A stretch of 64,000 nt of DNA from Neopestalotiopsis rosae (taxonomy: Eukaryota > Ascomycota > Sordariomycetes > Amphisphaeriales > Sporocadaceae). The stretch covers positions 1,798,001-1,862,000 of the forward strand of contig JALGAS010000007.1 in the NCBI GenBank assembly GCA_023078685.1, written 5' to 3'. The notes under the pieces were generated by a model. It did not search any database. It worked only from the letters and a program-made list of their open reading frames with translations, and was not told the origin of the DNA. This document shows positions 10,206 to 20,600 of the stretch, piece after piece. The stretch's first letter is position 1. Every line of letters starts with the position of its first letter. A program made the translations under genes and the position numbers.

Positions 10206-11926
10206 ATGGATCCATTGACAACGCTGCCCACCGAGATTGTCCTGCGGATTCTAGAGTTTGCATCCCCAGACAGCTTGGCCAAGCTCACGCGACTCAACCA
10301 AGCCTGGCATGGCTTCATTGATTCAGACTACACGGACGTGATATACGCAGCCAAGGTTGAGGATGATATCGGCAGCAGCACCACAGTAGGAGGATCGGCG
10401 CGCGGGACCGCTGAGCCGGCCGACGCATTTCGGGCCGCGAAGTCGTTTGCCAAATACGGCCACGACGCGGCATCGTGGAAGGACGCCTGCCGGCGCCGGA
10501 CGCTGCTGGCGCGGAACTGGAACGCCTACCGCCCTACGACGACCGAGTCCATCATCCACGTGGACGCACCCGAGCACTTTGTCTGGCGCTTCAAGCCCGA
10601 CTTTGCGCGGCGCATCGTCATGTCGACGAGCCAGGCCGGCGGCGTCTTCGTCACCGACATGGACACGGGCGCCGCCCTGTGGTCGCTGCGCGGGGACGGC
10701 GAGGTGCGCGGATACGCCCACCTCGAGTACGAGAGCGAGACCGGCACGGCGGTGTGGGACCGCTTCGGCAACAGCCTCGAGGTCTGGCGGACGGACCTCC
10801 CGGGTCTGCCCAGGGGCCACTTCCGGCAGGTGGGGCTGCTGCACCACGATGCCGAGACGCGAGGTTTTCAATTATCGTACGGCACATTGTGCGTGGTATC
10901 AACCGACGGGCATGGATTCGTGTATGACGTGCCGCCAGGCGAGGAGGTACCTACCCTCCGGCGGCGTATCGACATTCCCGCTGGCGCGGTGGGCCATCTC
11001 GATCAAAACGAGCACGCCGTCATGTTTTCCATGGGCGCCGAGGGGTACCATTTCTATGACAAGACCACGGGCGAGTCACTAGGACAGTTGCGGCCGCATC
11101 TGGTAGATCCGTTCAAAATGTACCACATTAACCATCCCACATCGCCAAGGTCCGACTTTGCCATGGGTAAGTTCCGACCTCTACCGACGAATATTTCTTA
11201 GGCCTCTTTGCGTTCCCGATACACTAACATGGAGCAGTCCGCCGTGAGATTCTGAGACTCGTCCCCTCAGACGACCAAGACCACGCCCCCTTTCCCCCAA
11301 AGACACCGCAAAAGGACCGCCTGACACCCTGCCGCATCATTCCAGGCGCCCTGCGGTCAGGCCAGCCCATCCCGGCCGCCGTGCACACGCCGCCCATATC
11401 CGACGACGAGTGGGGCGCGGGAATGCTCGACGGCAACACCATGGTGGGCGTGTCCCGTGGCGGCCGCGTCGTCGTGTGCTCCGACTGGCAGCGCGCCCTG
11501 CGCGGCTGCCCCGGCGCCGACGACCTCGCCGCCGTCACCTCGATTGTCGAGTGCGAGCCCAGCAACGGCGCCGAGTTTGACCTCGGCGGCTGGCTTTCGA
11601 TAAGAGAAATTGGCGGGGGCGGCGGCGGCGGCGGCAAGCGCGTGCTCTTTGAGATCCGCAACAAGATTTACATCCTGACCCTCGATGCCGACGCGGCCAT
11701 CACCACGACCGCTCCCGTCTTGGTGGCCACCACTAGCCTGCCGGACCTTGGCGTGCCCGTCAGCTTCATGGGTGTTTATGATGACTGCATCATGAGCACC
11801 TTTACCATGGTAAGACCTACCATGGAAGAACCTGCGGGAGTGGATGAACATGGTGAAGTTATCCCCACCCTGCGAGTTACACCGACAAAGATCATTAGGG
11901 TATTAAGTTTTGCCCCAGAGGCTTAA
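10206..11926 (+). CDS. F-box protein
   Basis: Two exons, 10206-11166 and 11238-11926 (549 residues). The intron has a GTAAGT donor, a CTAAC branch site at 11224-11228 and a GCAG acceptor; joining keeps the frame (FAMG to VRREILRL). The F-box is at residues 1-50 (DPLTTLPTEIVLRILEFASP, then LTRLNQAWHGFI). F-boxes are known to bind Skp1 and recruit targets to SCF ubiquitin ligases. The rest shows short WD/beta-propeller-like strands (ETGTAVWDRFGNSLEVWR, GGVFVTDMDTGAALWSLRGD) that may form the substrate-binding part; this is inference. A glycine run of eight at about residue 450 is encoded by GGC/GGG repeats. The coding region is clearly more GC-rich than its flanks, which creates long antisense open frames that are not genes. 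Confidence 0.85.
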
Positions 11927-12125
11927 AAGTTCATCATGAGTATTGGAATTGTGATTCATGCTATTAGATAAAACATTTAGACAAATATGGCGCATCCAAA
12001 AGCCTATGAATCCAACTTGAGTATATTATGATAACTTTACATATTCAAAGCAATGCTCTCAATATTAGATATGTACCTAGGAAACAAATGCCATTACGCC
12101 ACCGCCATGAACACCCAAATCCTCC

Positions 12126-15056
12126 CTATACCGTATATGATTTATTACCGTACACTAGTCCGTCATTAAGTTTGGTGATTGCGACCCAGTCCGGGGTGTA
12201 CTGGAGGGCCTGATCCAATGCAGGAATTGCTCCTTGCTTGTTCGCGTCGTTCCACTTGCAAAACACCTCCAGGTCAATCTTCTTATCAAGATCTATGCCT
12301 GCAGACCATTCAACCTCAACAGTCCAGGGCTTGTCCCAGTCACGACGGTAGAGCATGATGCTGTCCAAACCACTCTTGGGAATGGCCCCAAAGCGGCCAT
12401 CAACTGGATTGCCGCCTTTGACCTGGAACTTGGAGACTGGCTCGGGAAAACGCACGCCACAAACTCTGGTTTCAACACCATCAATTTCAAACTGAAGCTT
12501 ATGAGAGTCTCGGGTAGCATTGAAAGAGATCCAGTCCTTGAGTTTCGTGTGTCGAGGGCCAACATTGGGCAGCACCGTGGAACCATTATAGGTGCAATAG
12601 CCCATATCAGGTCTGTCAGACGCCTTGGCCTCGCATGATACCTCACTGTTCATAGCAGATGGTATAACTGCTAGTGCTTGGCGCACATATTCCTCGACAC
12701 CCATCATATGTACGAACGAGTCGCCGGTGTCCAGATTGACGTCTTGAGAGAAGTAAATCTTGTATCTCGAGGAAGAACTGAAGGGGAAAACCACAAGGTT
12801 GTATGTCAGTGTAGCAGCAAAGACCACGAGGAGGATTAAAGGGATATGGTGCGTAATTCGGTGCATGAACGGCGTGATTGGCAGAACGAGCAGAATACTG
12901 ATGATTGCCACCAAAAGATATGGAATCAAGGTACTGCCTCCATCAGCACCGGTTTCCTTGACGGATGCCACTAGTGCCAGACCCAGCTGACCAAACACCG
13001 TAAAGAAGAATGGGCCAATAAGAAGGAACTGGAAGAACCAAAGCCAACTTGGGAGCTTGCCTGACCATGGTTGCTCGTGTCCGAATGGTTCGCTGCTGGT
13101 CTTCTCTTCCGCTGTCGATGCATCCTCGCCACTAGAAACGGGCCTTCGGTACACTGTTCCAAATGTTGAGCCACGATTCTTGTTGCTACTTCCTCCGATC
13201 AGAGGGCTATTCTCAGTAGCATCATCGCCTTGTTCGTCGCCATTCTGAGCTGCACTGTGTTCGCTCTGGTTATCGGCCTGGTTGTCTGCCTCAGCAGCGA
13301 GAGACTCGCGCGAGGAATGGTTGGCGTATATCTTTTGGGCAAATGCCGCCTTTTTCGGTAATCCACACAGTTCGAACAGGCTGAGTAAGGTAGCCAAAAA
13401 GACCGCCGACTGTAGGAATACGAAGGGGTAACCCGCCGCAATTTGGTGCTGATGTTCATAGACTGTCACTGCAACCAGGAATGCCCATGTGAAGAGGAAC
13501 AGCCACAGTAATGCGTAGCCACGGTGCAGCGCACTGGGCCGGGCAAAGTTCGCTCCTGCTACAATAACCCAGAACGTGAAGTAGAAGAGAGACAGCATCA
13601 TGGCCCAAACTGAGTACTCGTGGCTGTAGATGACAAAGGGATTGATCTTCTTCAGCAGGTATGCCGAGCCAACGACCAGAGCTCCCGCGACAACGAGCGC
13701 AAAGGGGTACCGGATAATACCCTTGAGACCGCCCAAAGAAACTGACACTGAGACACCTTCGTCTTCTTGAGCGGACTTTTTCGACGAGAAGAAGTAAAAC
13801 TTGTCGCACCGAGCAAGAATGACAGAGAGCAAGATGAGAGCGAGGGGAGTCACCACTAAAAGACTGACGGACCATGCAAACAGGTCATTCAGACCAACCA
13901 TAAGGAAAACTTTTCCAAACAAGTCGAACCAAACACCGTTGCTGGGAGACCCATTGGACACCTTGCTCCCATCTTGGTCGGGTCGTTCGCCAAGAAAAGT
14001 CTCGCCAGTATCGCCAGATAGCCGGCCAGTAGTATGTATAGCGTGCGACAACATGTGCCACAAACTGTGAACCGACGTGTGGCGAGTGTCATCTTGGTTC
14101 GTGTGGTATCGCGCACGGGGTCTGTAGAAGGCAAGGTCGAGGCCGCGCATGCCGTAGATATCATGAAAGACGGAGTAATCGGTGCCACTACGAATCACTC
14201 CCAGTGCCCAAGCATCAGAAAACACCACGGATCCAAAAGGATTTGTGCCTCCTTGGTACGCGCGGGTCACTTCCGCATCAGTAGTTCTGAACAAATTGGC
14301 CTTGCCTCCAGCGGCCGCGCCCTCGAGATTCAAAAAAACATGGCAAAAGGGCATCAGCGGGTGGTACCCAAATGCGCGTGCGCCCCAGAGCCAGTCCTCT
14401 TCATTATTGTTCAGAAGAGCCACGATACCGCGCTCCGGCTGGTTGTGCTCGAGGGAAAAGTACTTGATGAGCTGGAGAATGGACACGACAGCCATACCGT
14501 CGTCAGTGGCGCCGAAGCCTGTCGAGACAGAATCAAAATGCGCATTCACCAAGACGCCTCCCTTCCCTATAGGCTTTTCCTTGGAGTCGTTCTCCCACCA
14601 GTTCCCGGCAGGATCCTGCTTGCCGCGGATATATACGGCGATATTGTTGGCCTCAAAATATGTACCAATGGTCTTGGGTTGAAAGTCTGGGGCCTGAAGA
14701 GGTTTCGGGGCCCTCTCATCACCAGCCATGGTGATGTTGTTGACCTTGTCGTCGAATATGACGAGGTTGTCATCGTGGGCCTGAGTCTCTAATTTGATCG
14801 CACTTATCCGCTCGAGGAGCCACTTGCGGACAGCATCATTTTCCCTACTATTGTACGGATGGTACGCTCTCGAGAGTGTGGCAAGATCGGACCAGGCCTC
14901 GACGAGATTGAGGCCATCTTGGAGCTTTTCGGGAGAGGGCGCTGCTGGGACCGTCTCATGAACGATGATCAGAGGAATGAAGAGCGCAAGATAGGCCAGC
15001 GCGGTCCAAAAGGTGACCTGCTTGGGGCGGAAGGCAATGGGGTTGGGGACAGACAT
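12126..15056 (-). CDS. PFF1: vacuolar membrane protease, M28 family
   Basis: Single-exon protein of 976 residues, start MSVPNPIAFRPKQVTFW, followed by a signal-anchor helix (residues 16-34). The M28 peptidase domain faces the vacuole lumen: NAHFDSVSTGFGATDD carries zinc ligands His173 and Asp185, NNNEEDWLWG holds the catalytic Glu and a metal-binding Glu (219/220), LNLEGAA adds Glu245 and RYHTNQDDTRH the last His. After residue 375 come eight or so transmembrane helices and a cytosolic acidic loop, then a lumenal C-terminal domain with SVKETG to NDGLVYGNKSYTV. This order and length match the fungal PFF1/YBR074W family of zinc aminopeptidase-like vacuolar proteases. All metal ligands appear intact. 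The last codons lie close to the 3' end of the F-box gene (convergent, 199 bases apart). Confidence 0.93.
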   Translation of the reverse strand: MSVPNPIAFRPKQVTFWTALAYLALFIPLIIVHETVPAAPSPEKLQDGLNLVEAWSDLATLSRAYHPYNSRENDAVRKWLLERISAIKLETQAHDDNLVIFDDKVNNITMAGDERAPKPLQAPDFQPKTIGTYFEANNIAVYIRGKQDPAGNWWENDSKEKPIGKGGVLVNAHFDSVSTGFGATDDGMAVVSILQLIKYFSLEHNQPERGIVALLNNNEEDWLWGARAFGYHPLMPFCHVFLNLEGAAAGGKANLFRTTDAEVTRAYQGGTNPFGSVVFSDAWALGVIRSGTDYSVFHDIYGMRGLDLAFYRPRARYHTNQDDTRHTSVHSLWHMLSHAIHTTGRLSGDTGETFLGERPDQDGSKVSNGSPSNGVWFDLFGKVFLMVGLNDLFAWSVSLLVVTPLALILLSVILARCDKFYFFSSKKSAQEDEGVSVSVSLGGLKGIIRYPFALVVAGALVVGSAYLLKKINPFVIYSHEYSVWAMMLSLFYFTFWVIVAGANFARPSALHRGYALLWLFLFTWAFLVAVTVYEHQHQIAAGYPFVFLQSAVFLATLLSLFELCGLPKKAAFAQKIYANHSSRESLAAEADNQADNQSEHSAAQNGDEQGDDATENSPLIGGSSNKNRGSTFGTVYRRPVSSGEDASTAEEKTSSEPFGHEQPWSGKLPSWLWFFQFLLIGPFFFTVFGQLGLALVASVKETGADGGSTLIPYLLVAIISILLVLPITPFMHRITHHIPLILLVVFAATLTYNLVVFPFSSSSRYKIYFSQDVNLDTGDSFVHMMGVEEYVRQALAVIPSAMNSEVSCEAKASDRPDMGYCTYNGSTVLPNVGPRHTKLKDWISFNATRDSHKLQFEIDGVETRVCGVRFPEPVSKFQVKGGNPVDGRFGAIPKSGLDSIMLYRRDWDKPWTVEVEWSAGIDLDKKIDLEVFCKWNDANKQGAIPALDQALQYTPDWVAITKLNDGLVYGNKSYTV

Positions 15057-16592
15057 GATGTCGCGCTCAAGAGGACGGTGGTCGTGCTGCTAGGCAAGAC
15101 AGAACGTCCGTTTGGGACGGCAACCGAGACAGAGGTGATTAAATCAGGCCTTCGTTCTCATGGAGAGAGAGGAACAACAACAAAACAACAAAAAAGGTCG
15201 GTCGACAGGGCAGCTGCAGAGCCATGATCCCCGAGAACGTCATCCTGGGTTGTTGCCGGTTATCTCGTCGCAACTGAGGGGCTGTCCAGGTGACGAAGGC
15301 GCTAATGTAAGGTAGGGGTCCGCCTGTAGCCGTTTGAAAACAGGGCCCAAGCTCCTTGCACTCGGCTCGAGTTTCTAGGCGAGCGGGGATCAGATAGCCT
15401 AGATCCTAGCCTAGGACCAAAAAAAGCAACACGGAATAATTTGCTTATCGCGCAATCGTCGCAAGCTTCATATTTTGGATCTTCAGCGCGCCTCACTTGT
15501 TGCAAAAATTCTGCTCAACATTCAGCTGGTTGGGCTGAAAAATGAATCGTTGGAAGAAGCCTCATACTCCGGGGACCGCTGTCACAACCGTACAATGAGT
15601 TTCCATAACTGTCACCCAGCAACACGAGGAAGAAAATGGTCAGACAATCAGTTCGAAAGCCACTTGCTCTGTGATCCACTCATTAGCTTGAACCGACCAA
15701 GAAAGTATGGATCGAGTATACAAGTTTGAGTCAGGACCCATACACGACGCTATTTTCCGCGCTTTGGTCAAAGTTGATCATTGGTCCTACACCTCCGGTG
15801 TTAAGAAGCCACGCATGAGCTCAAGACGGCTGTACAGAGCAATGATTCCTCGAGCAGTAGAATCAAAAGGCCAAATTCAAGTTCAATTTTTTTTTTTTCC
15901 TGTCTGAATTTCTGCTCGGAGACGGCCTGAGCTGTCATCGTTGATAGACACGTTATGATGGAAGACACTTCTCGGAACGATGCCTTGCACGAATCCGTTC
16001 TCGAAGTTAGCTGAAGCCTTCAGGATAGCCGCTAGCTGTCTTGCAATTGTCGACTTCTCTACTTCGGGTGAAAAATTTACGGCAGTACACGAAAGATGTC
16101 GCCAATTATGGCAGAATATCCGACAGCTTGAGAAGGACGATGGCAGCCTTGGTTATGTTGCAAAGACCATGTGATATCTATAGGTATCCCGTAACACTTG
16201 ACTATGTATGATAATAATCATCATGCTATAGAACAGATGGAATTCCACGTAATAATAATATTGGCGCGCGTAACATCAATCCGAAGTAGCCAAAATAGGC
16301 TTGGTTGCCCGAAGTGCATTGTCGACAAACGCCCGACGTTGCTGGGAAATGAAAGCTGCAACGGAGATTTCTTAATTTGAAAGTGCAAAAGATGGTGTGT
16401 TGAAAGACATCCTGTGTGGTTGGGAGAAACATAGGGCCCGTTCCTTGGGTCAAATTGTTGTCCATGCTACATGGTCTTTAAAGGCATGGTCAAGCACACT
16501 GGTTGTCTTCAGGTCCAGATTCTTTTCCTTTACCTCTCATCTATCAAGTGTCGCAGAAGGCTCTCAACGCAATTGTACCTTATTCGTGAATC
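15057..16592. other. intergenic, 1.5 kb
   Basis: Upstream region of the protease gene. It holds a T-run (about 15887-15898) and a short possible NLR fragment at 15980-16174, listed separately. Nothing else seen. Confidence 0.55.
15980..16174 (+). pseudogene. possible fragment of an NLR-type N-terminal domain
   Basis: A 64-residue open frame with an ATG (MPCTNPFSKLAEAFRIAASC). The stretch AEAFRIAASCLAIVDFSTSG with HERCRQLWQNIRQLEKD resembles the helical start of fungal NACHT/NLR proteins (small residue pattern followed by a VVDF-like element). There is no continuation in any frame. It lies 420 bases before a second gene with a similar type of N-terminus. It may be chance; the similarity is from memory. 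Confidence 0.25.
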
Positions 16593-18103
16593 ATGGATCC
16601 ATTTTCATTATCTACTGCAGTACTCGGCATCGCACAAACCTGCTTCAAGTTAGTAATCGTTCAAGAATAAGATGTTCAAATACGACTAATAATACGTAAG
16701 GCGAGGACCAGATATAATTAACGAATGCAAGACTTGGAAGAAGACTGACCGGGAGGTCGAGGAGCGGATCGGTATCTTGGAGGGCAGCTGGCATCGAACA
16801 CAACAGCAGGTTGACTTTGTGACAAATGTCGTCTCGATATTAGACGATGATATTTTGAGTATGCTATGTAGTTTACTGCATGATTTACGTACCAGCCTTC
16901 AGGATGCCCAAAACAAAGTTTACGCCGTTATCAAAAAAGCCGTCCCCTCTCTTTCAGTTTCAAACCCAAAAAGGCGTCGTTGGTTCGGAAGAGAGAGGCC
17001 ATCAGCGCGAATATCGCCGATCTTGAGGCATGGCAGCGCCGTTTTGAATTTTCTTGGTATCTTCTCATGAAGACTGCGACTCCGCTCATTGATAACGAAC
17101 TATCGAAAAGGAAAGGAACACTCGAGCTTCAAAACGCAGAAGTATCACCGAATAATCCGCTTGCACTTGCACCAGGATTGCCAAACATGCTTACTCCTGA
17201 CCTGAGCAGATTCAAGTCGATGTGCTTGTCGGAATTGCCCAACGAATGGCGCGATAAGCCTTATGAAGTGGCCAAGAGCGACGCCTTCGAGGTGGCCGGG
17301 CCAGAAACCTCCCATCTACCTCCACCACCAGAGCTCTCGGGCAGGTTCGATTGCTCCCCCAGTAATAATGCGTCAGAGCAAGAGGCGGAGGAGGGCGAGA
17401 AATGGTGCAAGCGACATCGGTATTGTGACCAGATCCATCCGGGTCAGGAATATCGGGACGCCATAATAATGGGCAACATCAAGCTCCTTGCCCCTAAATC
17501 TTTCCAGGGAACCCTGACTGAAGTCGCCACCGGTGTTTGGAAAGGCTCTAGCGATGATGGATGTCCATACACCTGCATAGCATCATCTCCGCCGTTGTAC
17601 AGTGTGACTGAGCATCTTTCCTGGGCTAAAGGGAGGGGCAAAATGATATACTATGAAGTCAATATCCTCTCGCAAAGCCGCCGCGAAGTGAGCCTCGCAC
17701 TTGGCTATAACGTATCACCGTACCCTCCATTCAGGCTCCCTGGATGGCATCGTGGTAGTGTTGCAGTTCACGGAGATGATGGACGCAAGTATATCAATGA
17801 TCGGTGGGGAGGGAAGAGTTTCAGGGAGTTTTCAAACCTGGAGAGACGCTCGGCATTGGCGTTGACCTCAGTCCTAGTCAAGACGGCTTCATCACTACCG
17901 AGGTATTTTTCACTAGAGACGGGACTGAAGCCGGGAGATGGGACCTGAATGAAGACACAGACCTAAGCATAGATCAGCCGATTACTGGGTTGCAAGGTTT
18001 CCACGACTTGTGCGCAGCGGTCGGCGTCTTTGATGCTGTCAGCTTTGAGGTAGTTTTCGCACCCAACAGATGGAAGTGGAAGGGCTTGGCTGAGCAAAAA
18101 TGA
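16593..18103 (+). pseudogene. SPRY-domain protein with NLR-like helical N-terminus, frameshifted twice
   Basis: The ATG at 16593 gives MDPFSLSTAVLGIAQTCFK. A 52-base intron (16649-16700, GTTAGT donor, GACTAAT branch site, TAAG acceptor) joins in frame to RGPDIINECKTWKKTDREVE and a long helical region. Between about 16900 and 16980 the frame must shift by one base to continue as KPKKASLVRKREAISANIAD; an A6 run at 16933-16938 is the likely spot. The frame then stays open to the SPRY domain (YYEVNILSQSRREVSLALGY, PFRLPGWHRGSVAVHGDDG). Near 17800-17830 it shifts again to FKPGETLGIGVDLSPSQDG and VFFTRDGTEAGRW, ending at 18103. SPRY domains bind protein partners; the whole protein type is known in fungi but not its job. 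The two breaks mean pseudogene or sequencing indels. Confidence 0.7.
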
Positions 18104-18457
18104 CACCCATAATGCAAGCGCCTCAATGGACAAGTGGGCACATGGACTGAGAGACGAAGTTGGATACCGTTCTCGATCAAACTTTTATTATATTCTACAA
18201 ATGCTCACGTGTCGGTCCTTCGTGTACCGCTGATTAGATGTAGAATGTGAGCAAATGCAAGTAGGCTCATAAATGGTGAAATGCACGAACTGCCGTATTC
18301 CTGGATGTCCACCGAGAAAAGAACAAAAAGAAAAGAGAATTGGCACTTTAGGTTGAATGAGATCTCATAAACAGCTAAGAGATTTGTGTATTTACTTGGT
18401 GGTAGCGTCGTGTTTGCTTGCAGGATCGATGTTATGATGCTGCCAGGGCGAACATAG

Positions 18458-18512
18458 TCCGCTTTCCGCATACTCCGCCAGCTCAAACTCCGCAACTAAG
18501 ACAATAGTCCGC
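18458..18512 (+). promoter_or_regulatory. cluster of five TCCGC motifs upstream of the SDR gene
   Basis: TCCGC occurs at 18458, 18465, 18474, 18489 and 18508, all on the same strand, within 55 bases and about 180-235 bases before the start codon. Two of them read CTCCGC, whose complement GCGGAG fits the SYGGRG consensus of the carbon-catabolite repressor CreA. The link to a particular regulator is inference. Confidence 0.4.
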
Positions 18513-18570
18513 AACGCCGCTCTCACGACATGACAACTCCAACGATGGTCATGAAAAGCGGAAAATCAGA

Positions 18571-18579
18571 TATATAAAA
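18571..18579 (+). promoter_or_regulatory. TATA box of the SDR gene
   Basis: TATATAAAA about 120 bases upstream of the ATG at 18692, followed by a pyrimidine-rich leader. Confidence 0.5.
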
Positions 18580-18691
18580 CCATTTACAAATCAACTCCTA
18601 TTGTTATACCTCATTTGATCGCTACAAGTCCAACTCCTCACTTTTAAAACCACTCAATCATATCATTTCAAGACGACGATTTTTGACCGAC

Positions 18692-19654
18692 ATGCCCTCT
18701 TTTAAGAAGCTCACGGTTTTCATTACAGGATGCTCAGCAGGCGGCATGGGCGCAGCACTAGCCTTAGCTTTTCATGAAGCTGGGCATCATGTATTTGCCA
18801 CCGCACGCGACCCGTCCAAGCTATCCGAGCTCGCATCGCAAGGCATACAGACTCTTACTCTCGATGTGACATCGGCTTCTTCTATCGCATCCGCCGTCGA
18901 GATCCTTGAGCGCTCTCTTTCATCCAAATCTGTTGGTAGGGATGATTCTTCCATCCCGACTGGACTAGACATTCTTATCAATAATGCTGGCGGCCACTAC
19001 ACCGCCCCAGTGTCAGACGCGTCGTTGGATTCGGCCAAGACGCTCTTTGATCTCAATGTGTGGGCGCAACTCGCTGTCACCCAGGCACTACTTCCTTTGC
19101 TATTGAGATCTCGGTCTGCCACTCGATCAAATGCCAAGAACGATCTGGCAGTTCCAATGATAGTCAATCACACCTCTGTCGGCTCCGTGGCGGCTCTACC
19201 GTTCCAAGGCATTTACGGTGCTTCAAAAGCTGCCTTTGCACGACTATCCGACGTCATGCGGCTAGAGTTTGCGGCGCTCGGGATCCGCGTAGTTGAGCTC
19301 AAGACCGCTATGGTCATGACGAACTTCATTCAAAACAGCCAAAAGAACAATGTCGAGGGTAAATCCCTTCAGCTGCCGAAGGGGTCTCTTTACGAGCCAG
19401 CTAAAGCTGTTGTGGAGGATATCATGAGCCAAGACCAATTTGATGGGCGAGGTATCACGGCAGACGAGTGGGCTGCTGGGGTCATGCGAGATTTGATGCA
19501 GCGGAACCCGCCAGCTATCATCTGGAGAGGTCAAGATGCAAATTGGGGCCGTCTCATGAGTATTATGCCAACCTGGATGGTTGATGGAGCACTGCGGAAG
19601 ATGATGAAGCTGGATGTGGTCGAACAGATAATGAAGGAGGCTAGCAAGGACTAA
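18692..19654 (+). CDS. classical short-chain dehydrogenase/reductase
   Basis: Single-exon protein of 320 residues; ATG at 18692 (MPSFKKLTVFITG). Rossmann-fold landmarks: TGCSAGGMG at residues 12-20 for the dinucleotide, NNAG at 97-100, catalytic Ser in NHTSVGSVA, and Y175-GASK179. The overall pattern (ITGCSAGGMGAALALAF, ASKAAFARLSD) is like fungal NADPH-dependent 1-acyldihydroxyacetone-phosphate reductases (AYR1-like) and related reductases; the true substrate is unknown. The C-terminal hydrophobic helix near MSIMPTWMVDGALRKMM could touch membranes. It is convergent with a DJ-1/PfpI gene 98 bases away. The promoter carries a TATA box and a TCCGC cluster. Confidence 0.88.
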   Translation: MPSFKKLTVFITGCSAGGMGAALALAFHEAGHHVFATARDPSKLSELASQGIQTLTLDVTSASSIASAVEILERSLSSKSVGRDDSSIPTGLDILINNAGGHYTAPVSDASLDSAKTLFDLNVWAQLAVTQALLPLLLRSRSATRSNAKNDLAVPMIVNHTSVGSVAALPFQGIYGASKAAFARLSDVMRLEFAALGIRVVELKTAMVMTNFIQNSQKNNVEGKSLQLPKGSLYEPAKAVVEDIMSQDQFDGRGITADEWAAGVMRDLMQRNPPAIIWRGQDANWGRLMSIMPTWMVDGALRKMMKLDVVEQIMKEASKD

Positions 19655-19752
19655 AAAGAAGGCCGCAGTACAGTCATGTCCGTATTATCAGGATTTTTCT
19701 TTGCATTTTGATTTGCAGATGTAGATGCTCTTTGATAGACTTTTTCATACAC

Positions 19753-20600
19753 TTAAGCCAAACCATAGACCTCCGCAAATGGGTCGTCAGTCTGATTTAA
19801 TGCATTCCACTCCATTGTGATCCGGATACGCTCGCTCTCGTTTCTTCCGTAAACATGCTCAATCCAGGCGAGGGTCATGTCCGTGCCGGCACTGACACCT
19901 GAACTAGTCCAGAGATTTCCGTCGACCACCCACCTCGCCTTAGCGATCCAGTTGACGTCTTGGGCGCCATCGACCGACTTGACCCAGTCAAATGCCGCTT
20001 TATTCGTCGTGGCATTCTTTCCGGCAATCTTGCCCGTCCGGGCCAAGATAGAGGTACCGGTGCAGACGGTCATCATGTAGTCAAGCTTAGGATCATCGAC
20101 GCGGGTCTTCAACCAGTCGACATGCGGCTGTGTCGCATTGAGATTGCGAGTTCCGGCACCTCCGGGAACCATGATGACATCAAGATCCAGGTCATCGTCG
20201 AATGTATTGGTCGGTAGGATGAATTCGCTAAAGTACTACAAGAAGGATCAAAAATCAGCGACATGATATCAGGGTCGTCTTGGATTGATTCATCTCTAGA
20301 GATATGCTTGTAGATTAATGGTCGAAATATACTGACCTGTGATAACCATGTCGATGTTCCTTGGTACACGCCGTCGATGATGGTACGATCGATGCTAATA
20401 GGTTTGAGGTCTGTTGATAGCAAGGAGAGTGTCATAGGGTGTTGTATTGACAGTAAGTTCAAGGCATTCAAAGGTCCAAAGACGTCCAACGCCGTCAATG
20501 CTGGAAATAACAATACGGCGATGCGCAACGGAGCTGTGTTATTCGATTAGCAATGCCTCTTTCCCGATTCTCACGCGGGCTTACCAGTTGAATTCGACAT
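19753..20600 (-). CDS. DJ-1/PfpI family protein, isonitrile-hydratase-like
   Basis: Three exons: 20600-20585, 20533-20337 and 20235-19753, giving 231 residues. The tiny first exon (MSNST) is supported by an in-frame join to APLRIAVLLFPALTALDVFG and by good GT..AG ends; without it the conserved frame has no ATG. The fold landmarks are LDVFGPL, VIMVPGGAG and the nucleophile elbow MMTVCTGTSILARTG with the reactive Cys, then SSGVSAGTDMTLAWIE. This matches the GATase1/DJ-1-PfpI branch related to isonitrile hydratase and AraC-type regulators lacking the DNA-binding part. Members detoxify or deglycate small molecules, or hydrate isonitriles; no specific reaction can be assigned. Its 3' end faces the SDR gene. 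Confidence 0.85.

Larger units (their letters stand above)
18104..18691. other. intergenic, 0.6 kb, promoter of the SDR gene
   Basis: Holds a group of five TCCGC pentamers and a TATA box, listed separately. No gene seen. Confidence 0.6.

Noticed and set aside
10323..10871. 182-codon open frame on the minus strand and several on the plus strand inside the F-box gene
   Set aside because: They are by-products of the GC-rich codons of the F-box gene, with Arg/Pro-rich sequence and no domain.
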